A stretch of DNA of 64,000 nt, from contig NC_088302.1 in NCBI RefSeq assembly GCF_032854445.1, positions 12,023,338-12,087,337 on the forward strand. The letters are read 5' to 3'. The DNA comes from Liolophura sinensis. Its lineage: Eukaryota > Mollusca > Polyplacophora > Chitonida > Chitonidae. The translations under genes and the position numbers were made by a program. Each line of letters begins with the position of its first letter. Within the stretch, counting starts at the first letter, position 1. Positions 56,127-64,000 of this stretch are shown piece after piece. A model generated the notes under the pieces. It saw only the letters and a list, made by a program, of their open reading frames with translations, was not told where the DNA came from and made no database searches.

Positions 56127-57885
56127 AGGCACAAGTGTTTATAGGCCCTGAATCATAATGTGGTAATACATGGTTTCTTTTACTTTAACAGCACACTTAA
56201 GAATTCCTGTTTTTCTAGCGGTATCCGTGTAGAAATGACCTTTACCAGTTTCCTCACTGTAAATGTTGTGAATACTCTTTCACCAGGTTGTTGGTGTCTG
56301 CGTATCTGTTAGACTATCATGGTAGCCTTTTCAGGACTTTTCTTATTAATTCCTGAAAAGTGTACTCATGGAAAATAGACTTACAAGTAAAGTGACAGTT
56401 TATTATTTACCAGGCAAAAGTTACATTTCATATAGGATACATGAAGTGGAACTCTGGCACAAAGATTATGGTTTTAAGGATAACAGACAATTATGCCAAC
56501 TGTTCCATCAGTGGGATGACATTTTTGGAAATTGATCTACACTGACCCATGGGGGCTTAAACAATTTTTAGATTTCAAGAATAAAGCTGACTGAGACACA
56601 CCTTAAACTGCATATTTGTTTAACTTAAATAGGCGTTGGTTGCTCTGTGGAATTGGAGCTTTGGCCAGTTTGACCAGAACATCAAAGCCATACATGTATA
56701 TGTGAGTTTTCACAGTATAATCAGTTATTTTGTTTCACGACACAGGATTTCTGAAGGTGCATGAAAATAACACTGGAATTTCCAGATTCACTGTTATGAC
56801 ATCATGACAACCTCCCCTTCTGCTGTGATTTTATTGTTTATTTCACTTCGGGTCTTGGTTTCACTTGTCTGATTTATCCCATTTCTCAGTGTGACCTTAA
56901 TGCATTATATCAGTCAATAGAACTCATGCTTGTACATCATAATCTCACAAATTCGTGGTCATGCTCAGTTTACATGTACCTTTTGCCAGTTAAACATGGT
57001 ATGTAAATAAAATATTGTTGAAATAGTTGCTCATTTCCTTATAGGCAGGAAATGGGAATTTATTTGTCCATATCATTTTGTGCCAGTTGATAACCACATC
57101 TATTTAAGAGATATGATGACAGAAAATAATAGAGTGGTAATGTGGCCGGAACTAACTTGCTACATTTAAGGGTACTTCTCAGTCATGAACAGATTGTTGT
57201 TAAAGTGTAAAAACCAAAAACAGAAGGAAAAAAAAAAAAAACGAAATAACAATCCCAGGTTTCAAATACCAGTTCATGTGAAATCTGTGCCCGTAATACC
57301 ATACATCATTAGGCCACACAAATTTACTTGTTTCTTTTACTGTCAGAATGGATCTTTGTTCAATGTTGTCGGAGAAGATAAAAATAAAAATGAACTGAAA
57401 AATCATCTAATTTGTAGAAAATGTGGACTGCCAAGCATTTGCTGCTCTTAAAGACATTTATGTTTTTAACACAAAGATCAGACAAAATCAAAAGTTGATT
57501 TTCATATCTCATTTTTATTCCATTTCTGGATTTTCTTAAATGTCAGTTCACCCATAAAACACAAGATAAAACTAGTGTGGCGTTATGAAACATATACAGC
57601 TTAGAACAAATCAGGTCACACAAAACGATGCTCTGACACGAATTGGATTTAAACCTCAGACCTGTCAACTTGTTTCATAACATAGAATGTCAGTACACTT
57701 TCCTTAGTCCCTAAGTTATGCATTCGGTCCTATATCTTGTTGAAATTGTATAATACTGTGAATGGTATGTATTTTTATGACTGTCGTGAAATAGGAATCA
57801 CACTGGTGGACATAAGTGACCAGACCCCAGTTTGAGTTCTGTATGTGCAGAATTGTGTTCACTTGAAATCAGATACCCACAATAT

Positions 57886-58081
57886 TTATTTATTTATTTG
57901 ATAAGAGTTTTACGGTGTAGGCTACTCAAGGATATTACACTTATATGAGGATGCAATTGTGGAAGTAAATCGCGCAGAGTCTGAGCTGGACTTGAACTCA
58001 TAGTGATCGCATTGGTGAGAGGTTCCTGGGCTGTTGTGCTGCGTTAGCATGCTATAATCACCAGACCACATAGTCCCCAAC
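57886..58081 (-). mobile_element. complete tRNA-headed SINE, inverted
   Basis: Read on the minus strand it starts GGGGACTATGTGGTCTGGTG ATTATAGCATG (tRNA-like, box A region), has box B ATGAGTTCAAGTCCAGC, then CACAATTGCATCCTCATATA AGTGTAATATCCTTGAGTAG and ends ACCGTAAAACTCTTATCAAA TAAATAAATAAA. It links the tRNA-like head with the GTACGGCGTAAAACACC tail seen alone in other copies. Confidence 0.75.
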
Positions 58082-58379
58082 CCACACTAACACTAGGTAC
58101 TTACTATAAGATAGAGTAAGGATGACGAAATGTATAATTGTTCAGACGCACCATGCATGGGATTTGAACCTCCAACCAGATGTAGTGAACTGTCCACAAA
58201 TTGTGATGTGGTTCAATTGTTTGGCTGAAACAAAATTTGAACATTGTTCAGTCATATGGGAAATGACATGTTTCAGTTTTGATAAGGTACAGTTCCATTT
58301 AATATAACCACTTGTTGTGACATCACTCTTTTCAGAAACTGTAATTTCTCCGACAGTGACATACATGGGCGACCTGATC

Positions 58380-58622
58380 TCTTACGTAGGCCTAGGGGTC
58401 AAAGAGTTTTAACCACCTGCATTTGAACTGTCTTGGCCATGCCAACATACATTAAGAATTAGAACTAAAACACAGCCCCTGTGCCTGTGCACTTCATATC
58501 CCCATTCCCTCCCATCGCTAAACACAGAAATCATTTCCTCCCACCACAATGCTGGCTGCCGTTGTACAAGTAAAATATTCTTGAGTACGGCATAAAACAC
58601 CAATCCAAAAAATTAATAAATC
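58380..58622 (+). mobile_element. SINE with GTACGGCATAAAACACC tail
   Basis: The 3' half reads TCCTCCCACCACAATGCTGG, CTGCCGTTGTACAAGTAAAA and TATTCTTGAGTACGGCATAA with an AAAAAATTAATAAAT tail. The 5' limit is uncertain; a degraded box B may lie at CCTGCATTTGAACTGTC near 58418. Confidence 0.7.
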
Positions 58623-58921
58623 ATTCATTATGTATTAACACTAATGCAACCATTTCGCGCCTTATCCAGGAATGTACAGTTATTCTGCCTTTCTCCACAC
58701 CAACAAACAAAATTAACCAAGCTAGTGCTTGAGCCTTTGTCGGTTATTATATCAATCAAAAATTGTTTCTAATGTTTTTCCCCGAGACACAGCAAGTACA
58801 TTTTATCAAAGTGCTCTCTCAAGTAAAGCGTCGTAGCAAAGCAACTTGATTGTTGACAAACCATACATTGTCTGCACTTTCCCTAATGGCTTTATGATTA
58901 GTACCTCAAGTTAATTACACT

Positions 58922-59265
58922 GGCCCCAAGAGCATAATTGGTAGAGCATCTGCTTCCATAGCAGCAGATCCAGGGTCAATCCTGGGTCGAGTCACACTTA
59001 AGACCTTATATGAGAAAGTTGTATCTTCCTCGCTTGGCATTCAGAATGATGGGGACAATGCAACGACTGCTTGACCCGTATCAGGATAATGGCTCGGGCG
59101 CGGTGCGGGGCGGGGTGGCTTACTTGCCTTGGGTAAGGCGTCTCAGAGAAGCAGCACTAGATAAAAGAGCGGTGGAAATCCATCCTGCAACAAGGAGGCA
59201 CACTACATGCACTCCAATGATTCCTTCCTCATTATGACGTTAAACCCAAAGCACTCACTCACTCA
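58922..59265 (+). mobile_element. tRNA-headed SINE with CACTCACTCA tail
   Basis: Starts GGCCCCAAGAGCATAATTGG TAGAGCATCTGC, a tRNA-like head with anticodon-arm-like CTTCCATAGCAG and box B AGGGTCAATCCTGG. The GC-rich body contains GGCTCGGGCGCGGTGCGGGG and GTGGCTTACTTGCCTTGGGT, and it ends ATGACGTTAAACCCAAAGCA CTCACTCACTCA. I associate this tail with gastropod and bivalve genomes. It is unlikely to be a working tRNA gene, given mismatched stems. A 75-codon frame inside it is ignored. Confidence 0.8.
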
Positions 59266-59995
59266 AGTTAATTACATATACGATTACAACTTTTGATTTG
59301 CATTACAAAGTGCTGAATTCTGATGAAATTTGAATGACCAACAGAATTCTAGCTAATCTGCGTATAAAATTACAACTGCCTTTCAACTTTTAACTAGAAA
59401 AACATTCGCAATTGTTCAACTTTCTTCCATTTTCAAATTAAATAGTTGGGATGTAGGTAGTGTATAACCCTATGCAGGATGAAATTTTATTATGTAAAAC
59501 TTAATTTAACTGTAAAGTAAAAACGCACAACTTCTGACCCCTAGCTCATATTCTTTTGTCTTCTATAACAACGGGAATTTTGAAAAACATTGTCTGTCAA
59601 AATGGAAAACAATTTCACGCTACCACTACTGGACACCTTCTGGTACAACCGAGTTGTATATTGACAGCATCAATAAGTATCTCTTTTTAAATCTTTTTAT
59701 GTTTTTCACATATATTCCCTTATAACTTGATTTCGGAGACAAACCTACATTTGTTGGACTGGCCATTTTCAGAGCTTCACAAAATGTCATCAATCTACAC
59801 GGAACAATGTCTTCAGAATATACTTGAATAAACGCCTTGCAAACATGCGAGAGTATTACGAGAAACTACAGTGCAAATGTCAAGGAATCACGAGAATCTA
59901 TCTACTAATTACGACATTTTTGTCGCGATTCATTACTGAACTGAAGCTTCAGCTCGCTGAAGTTATCGATTTTTTTCTCAAAACAGCAAATTACA
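59266..59995. other. intergenic upstream of TICRR, with a MITE remnant
   Basis: No gene recognised. 59700-59870 is a degraded MITE copy: TTTCGGAGACAAACCTACAT, GGCCATTTTCAGAGCTTCAC, AACAATGTCTTCAGAATATA and AAACGCCTTGCAAACATGCG, written here as separate phrases; the left end is lost. Confidence 0.5.
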
Positions 59996-60245
59996 GTTCT
60001 GATCTTTGACTGTAGCTGGTGCGTTGAAAACAATTGAACTACAGGTGGTATACGCTGTTGCCGACAGCTGTCAACTCTTTCTTGGTGGAGGTGAGGAAGG
60101 TACTTGTGATCAGTGCATTGTGGGAACTACTTTCAAAATGGCAGCGGCAAAGTGCTCGCTGGGTGCTGCAAGAGTTAACAACTTTTGTAAATGTTCATCA
60201 CCAAAGTTGTTCCAAAGAAGAGTCTAGATACACCAGTGACGTAAC
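59996..60245 (+). promoter_or_regulatory. probable promoter/5' leader of TICRR, with an upstream ORF
   Basis: Base composition becomes less AT-rich from about 60040. TTCAAAATGGCAGCGGC at 60132-60148 resembles the YY1-type element common at housekeeping promoters. If the TSS is upstream of it, its ATG (60138) opens a 29-codon upstream frame (MAAAKCSLGAARVNNFCKCS SPKLFQRRV) that ends at 60227, 18 bp before the TICRR ATG. No TATA box is seen. The TSS is not known. Confidence 0.4.
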
Positions 60246-61040
60246 ATGGCTTCCGATCGACCGCAATATCAAGTAGTATTCTTGATAGATCTCGTACAAT
60301 CGAAATCTTGCGGCTCCCAAACGGACTTGGGAAACGATATTCGACCGTCGACAATCTGTTTGACTATTTTTCGTATTCTTGTAAACTTGTTAGGAAAGAT
60401 TCGTAGTCGAAGTGACAAAGATGAGAGGCAAGTGAATAAAGCATGCCAGAAACTGAAATGGGGCTGTAAGTTTTTCAATTCCCAGGAACATAAAGGGAAA
60501 ATTGAAAGAAGTCAATTCAAAAGTTTCAAGCTTAAACATTTTGAAGTTTTTGAAAAGGAAGTCGAGAAAAGATTCGGACAAAGTAGCAGAGCAAATGAAA
60601 CTGAAACGACTGACAGTAATGTCGAAAATAAACGGAGAAGGTGCTCGTTGGGTTACAAAACTAAGGCTAGTTCCCCTGCAGACAATGTTGGTAAAGTTTT
60701 ATCCGAAGTCTTTGCGGACTTTCAGTGGGAAAGACCGGATCTTATGTCACCAGGACGACCTCACAGGAGAAAAGGCAAGCCAGCTCGATGGGGAAGAGCA
60801 GGTCTTAATTCTTCACGGGATGAATCTGCCAGTGGAACAAGATGTGTCAGAAATTTACTATTTATTCTCAGCAATTGTCCAAACAATGAAGAAAAGCTGA
60901 AGAGTTTTTGTGGAAAAAAGTGCATTGATGGAGATGTGTTCTTGGACTCTGTTCTTACTACAGCCATGATTGATAAACTACGTGGGAATTTGAGACTAGA
61001 TCTGTTTTGGATTGACACTGGTGGAAGATCAACAGATGAT
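60246..61040 (+). CDS. TICRR: TICRR/treslin, first coding exon (265 codons)
   Basis: Treslin, with MTBP and TopBP1, helps load CDC45 onto the MCM helicase in S phase and is a CDK-regulated nuclear protein. The ATG at 60246 (GTAACATGGCTTCC) opens 265 codons to the donor GATGAT|GTATGT, phase 0. Matches to the vertebrate N-terminal domain: hydrophobic strand VVFLIDLVQ (10-18, human LLLDTAGG), WGCKFFNSQ (72-80, human WAFKFFDSQ), FEVFEKEVEKRF (99-110, human WEDFEEELEARL), DFQWERPDLMSPGRP (158-172, human DYQWDRPEITSPTKP), LLFILSNCP (204-212, human AVFLLAPCP) and LFWIDT (253-258, human FYWVDT). Residues 111-155 are a charged insert. The human protein is about 1,900 residues, so most of the gene lies outside the window. 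Confidence 0.88.
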
Positions 61041-63414
61041 GTATGTTGCTCACATGTTTGAAAGTGTTCAAAATAGCCAGATTAACAAATCCTAATTGCG
61101 GCAAGCAGAATATGAGAAATGAAAAGCAAATTTGACATTGCATACTCAATACCTCAGATATACCGCTAGAATCAGAAAATCTCCTTTGGTCTGCGACTAT
61201 TTTCCAGTCATAAATTTTAGCAGGCACAATAGCAGATGACCTGCAATTTCTAAACATGGTCTGCCAATTTAGTAGTTCAATTAAATTAATCGTTGACATC
61301 TATTTTCAACAAATTTCCACTATTTGCCTGCTTCAACGTTTAGTCATGGAATTCCAAAATCCAGTCGGTCCATAACAAAGTGGGCTTTAAAATTCACTCT
61401 AATGCAGTAGAGAATAAGACCTTTATTATCACTTCTACAAGTATAAATCCAATCCCGAGTCAAAATGTAGTTGCAATCCACAAGAATGTTTCCTTCTCGC
61501 GCATAGAATTATTTGTTGTGGGTCATGGCGAGTTGGGTCTACTAACATTTCAGAACCATGCGCCAAAAGACAAGGAAATCAACCTTTTACAGACATAATG
61601 AATTAAAAATTATGTCATTACAGACATAATGAATTAAAAATAGGAAGAACAATTTGTCCATGTCAAAGGAGAAAAGACAACTCCAACGGTTAAAGTCAAG
61701 GCTTGCAGTTATTGTTTAAACATCTGCATGGCTGTATCGTTATCCATGTTATTTGACCGCGGCCTTAGATTCAGTCCTAACTTTGAAGAGAGAAAAGTTA
61801 AGACTTGATAAGATTTTCTGCATATAATTAGTCTGAAATGGATTTAAATGTGTACTAGTTATTGAAAGGATCCTTTTATCTTCAATCCAAACATAAAGTC
61901 AACATTGGTTTGGCTTTTAGTTGACGCAGAAACGAAAGTACAATATGAGCGCACATGTGCCCACAAGCGAATGGAGATTATTTTGTTCTTAAGTACCTTT
62001 CGGTCCAGAGTTATCTCTTATAATATCTCTCTGCGAGTTGCAATAGCTGCAAATGGTGTTTTGTACGTTTTCAATGAATAATAAATTCGCTGTATCTTTA
62101 TCCATACATTGAACCTCTCATGCTTGGCCTGCGATTTTATATGTTGATTTTTTTTTTCAGCCTGTTTTTTGCCATTCGCAGCTCTGAGATAGTGGTGCGC
62201 TTTCCTCATGCACATATTTCTTAGCCAATCGTTGATCAGACTTGTCCGCATCAATTCAACAGCACAACAAATGTTCATGTTGATACATTAATTTCCTTTA
62301 ATGTGCCATGAAAGCAAAATCAAGTCTTACAGTACATCACAGAGTTTGTGTGTAGATTAAACTGTTTTTTTACAGATGCAGTTCTAAAAACATGTCCAGT
62401 AGTTGGGTGGTTCTTTCTATCGTCCCATGGGTCGTACATTTCGCCATGGGAAAGTGCCCGGCTTTACATGGTTGATATTATACATGTATATGTGTTCAAT
62501 ACATTGATCGGCGAATCGCTAGGAAAGATTAGTGGTCCACTGACAGTTCCATTCTGTTACATGAGGCCAAATTCACCAATCAAATATATTACAAGAGGTC
62601 ACATGATAGCAGAGGGGATGGCTTACTGGCTCACTGGCTCAGAGGGTTAAAGTGCTAGATAGCTGCAACCATTTCGTCCCTTAACCAACAAGGTTGCATG
62701 GTCGAATCCAGATCACCTTATGGTTTAGGGTGCCAGTCAAAACGATCACTTAAAAACAATAATACATGCATAAATCAGAAAAGTATACGTGTTGCACCTT
62801 TTTTTACATATGATTGAGTTTCTGTACATATACGACCTTCTCCTTTTGCAGTGGCAAGGTTTATCTTGCAGGGGGAGAGAATTCACTGTGTTATTGTTAT
62901 ACTTGTAAGTTTCATGAGACCTCAGGAAAGTTAAAGAATGAAAGAAAGACTGAATTACCGTCCCAACGTACATTCGCAACAAGAAGAAGATACATAAAAA
63001 GGCTTCCAAGTCCGGAGAGTACATGTAGATGGATGTGTGGAAATGGTGTTCTTTGATGGTGGTGTTCTATGAACATGCAAAACTGCTATCTACGTAGCAA
63101 GGGTGTTTATTTCTAAGTTACTGTCTACTCAGAAAAGATATTGAAGTGGCTTTAATCCTTCATTCATTCTTCCTAGCTACAAGGCAAATTATTATTTCAC
63201 AGGCTGTGAGTGAGCATGTAAATGGAGAACCTAAATGCTAATTAGCTGCAGTGATTCATGTTTTTTTTTTGTTTTGTTTTTTTTGTGTGTGTAATTTTCA
63301 CTGTTTTTTTTTTTTTCCTATGGTTCAAGAGGTGATTGGGATGAGTCCATTTCAGGTGATTGGGATGAGTCCATTTCAGGTGTTTATATTATACATGCGG
63401 CTTCTATTTTCCAG
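61041..63414 (+). other. TICRR intron 1
   Basis: GTATGT...CCAG intron of 2.4 kb. An acceptor-like TTTTTTTACAG at 62375 is followed by an immediate stop in the required phase (ATGCAGTTCTAA), so no exon is placed there. A perfect 27-bp duplication near 61590-61640 (CAGACATAATGAATTAAAAA twice) and a 24-bp duplication near 63334-63380 (GGTGATTGGGATGAGTCCAT twice) are present. T-runs occur at 63261-63284 and 63305-63316. Confidence 0.55.
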
Positions 63415-64000
63415 GATGTTTCGGTGAATGAAAGCAGTGTTGGGAAAGTAAGAGATGCTCTTGGCAAAGTTGGAGGAAAACTTATTCCATTGGATGTTGT
63501 TTTGCAAGGTCACAGTGGACAAACGTTGAGCTGTTATGATAGTAAATTTCCATCCATTTTGGTGCCAAGTTTGTCACAGCAAAGTGGCACAACTCGAGAG
63601 AATTCAGAAAACCTACATCCATGTGGTTCCCTGAAGAGTGGCCCTCTTGATTACTCTTGTATTGTGCCTACAGCATGTGGCCTGGAGCATTATCTGCATG
63701 GACCAGAAGTTTGTGATAGAAGGAGAAGTCTGGATAACGTCCAGAAATTTGGAGATCTTGGAACTGCAGGGCACCTGTGTATCCAAGCAGGTAGAAGTTC
63801 ATTTTGTCTGCCATCTATGTCTGATCTATGTAATGTATACTGCATGGCTTCATGTTGCATTTTTAGGTATATTACGTTACACTCTCACAAACGCTTGCTT
63901 AACTTGAGCTCTTGCTACATGCTGTTTGAGGCAGGTATGTTTGCCAGGTGGCTGGCAGAGCATATTTGTTCTCCCAGGCTGTACCAGGTTTCCACTGCCC
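63415..64000 (+). CDS. TICRR: TICRR/treslin, second coding exon and onward (partial)
   Basis: Acceptor CTTCTATTTTCCAG; phase 0, in frame with exon 1. The first residues, DVSVNESSVGKVRDALGKVG GKLIPLDVVLQ, align with the human treslin stretch that follows the FYWVDT motif ([20 protein letters not shown]). This frame stays open for 195 codons to the window edge, far longer than expected by chance, but its similarity to treslin fades after about 35 codons. From 63674 a second frame, bounded by an acceptor-like TGTGCCTACAG and a donor AAGCAG|GTAGAA at 63790, reads HVAWSIICMDQKFVIEGEVW ITSRNLEILELQG, which looks more protein-like and may be a third exon. The boundary is therefore unresolved and the end coordinate is just the window edge. 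Confidence 0.6.
63674..63790 (+). CDS. TICRR: possible separate TICRR exon in another frame
   Basis: 117 bp, 39 codons, phase 0 at both ends, between GTATTGTGCCTACAG and CAG|GTAGAA. Reads HVAWSIICMDQKFVIEGEVW, then ITSRNLEILELQGTCVSKQ. The alternating hydrophobic pattern FVIEGEVWIT suggests a beta strand and loosely parallels human treslin QKPVRIFLKGSVAQWSLP. For it to be used, exon 2 must end upstream at a phase-0 donor; the best sequence match, GGGAAA|GTAAGA at 63448, would remove the conserved GGKLIPLD segment, so the model is incomplete. Confidence 0.35.

Larger units (their letters stand above)
50907..58921. other. UGCG 3' UTR and intergenic region
   Basis: No further coding exon is supported before TICRR. 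The UGCG 3' UTR starts here; its end is not clear. AATAAA signals occur at 53958 and at 55812 (AAATAAAATC followed by a T-rich tract), so a UTR of several kilobases is possible. The region also holds SINEs (51957-52207, 57886-58081, 58380-58622), MITEs (52934-53168, 55904-56126), and C-rich (54178-54206) and T/A-run patches. The frames at 55233-55505 and 57185-57451 are not recognised. Confidence 0.45.

Noticed and set aside
58922..58998. Possible functional tRNA gene (plus strand)
   Set aside because: Box A and B are present, but the arms do not pair well and the sequence continues into a SINE body with a CACTCACTCA tail.
62376..62650. 100-codon plus-strand frame as a TICRR exon between exons 1 and 2
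   Set aside because: The required phase hits a stop (ATGCAGTTCTAA) directly after the acceptor, and exon 1 aligns straight onto the exon at 63415.

Overview
The window looks like nuclear DNA from a lophotrochozoan animal, most likely a mollusc. Coding sequence is split into short exons by GT-AG introns and makes up only a few percent of the window. The rest is AT-rich and full of tRNA-headed SINEs whose 3' tails (CTTGAGTACGGCGTAAAACA, and GTTAAACCCAAAGCACTCAC) are of a type I associate with mollusc genomes. That assignment is from memory and was not checked by search. No bacterial-style operon, rRNA, CRISPR array or intact transposase gene is visible.

Layout. (1) The left edge holds the first two coding exons of an unrecognised gene on the minus strand (3977-3835 and 1396-1288, with matching splice phases), whose start lies next to an inverted CCAAT box. 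(2) 4.1-30.5 kb is gene-poor. It holds a 24-bp minisatellite (5.5-6.6 kb), SINE fragments, a nested tandem BamHI-palindrome element (18-21 kb), a 1.2-kb element with GACAGCACC inverted termini (21.1-22.3 kb) and two or three weak orphan exon candidates. (3) 30.5-32.8 kb on the minus strand is a three-exon gene for a 283-residue, very Lys/Arg-rich protein of no known function. All phases fit, and the promoter area carries repeated CCGAC-type motifs. (4) 40.4-50.9 kb on the plus strand is a complete nine-exon gene for ceramide glucosyltransferase (UGCG), the Golgi enzyme that makes glucosylceramide. A possible non-coding exon lies upstream at 34.0-34.3 kb. (5) 60.2 kb to the right edge is the start of TICRR/treslin, the replication-initiation factor. 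Its first 265-codon exon and the next exon are present and the gene runs off the window.

The genes have no evident common pathway: sphingolipid synthesis, DNA replication initiation and two unknowns. The most interesting points are an exact 43-bp array of eight copies of the UGCG exon 2/intron 2 splice donor, the loss of one conserved catalytic Asp in UGCG, two simultaneously open frames at the second TICRR exon, and a family of about nine ~220-bp inverted-repeat elements scattered through the right half of the window and inside UGCG introns.
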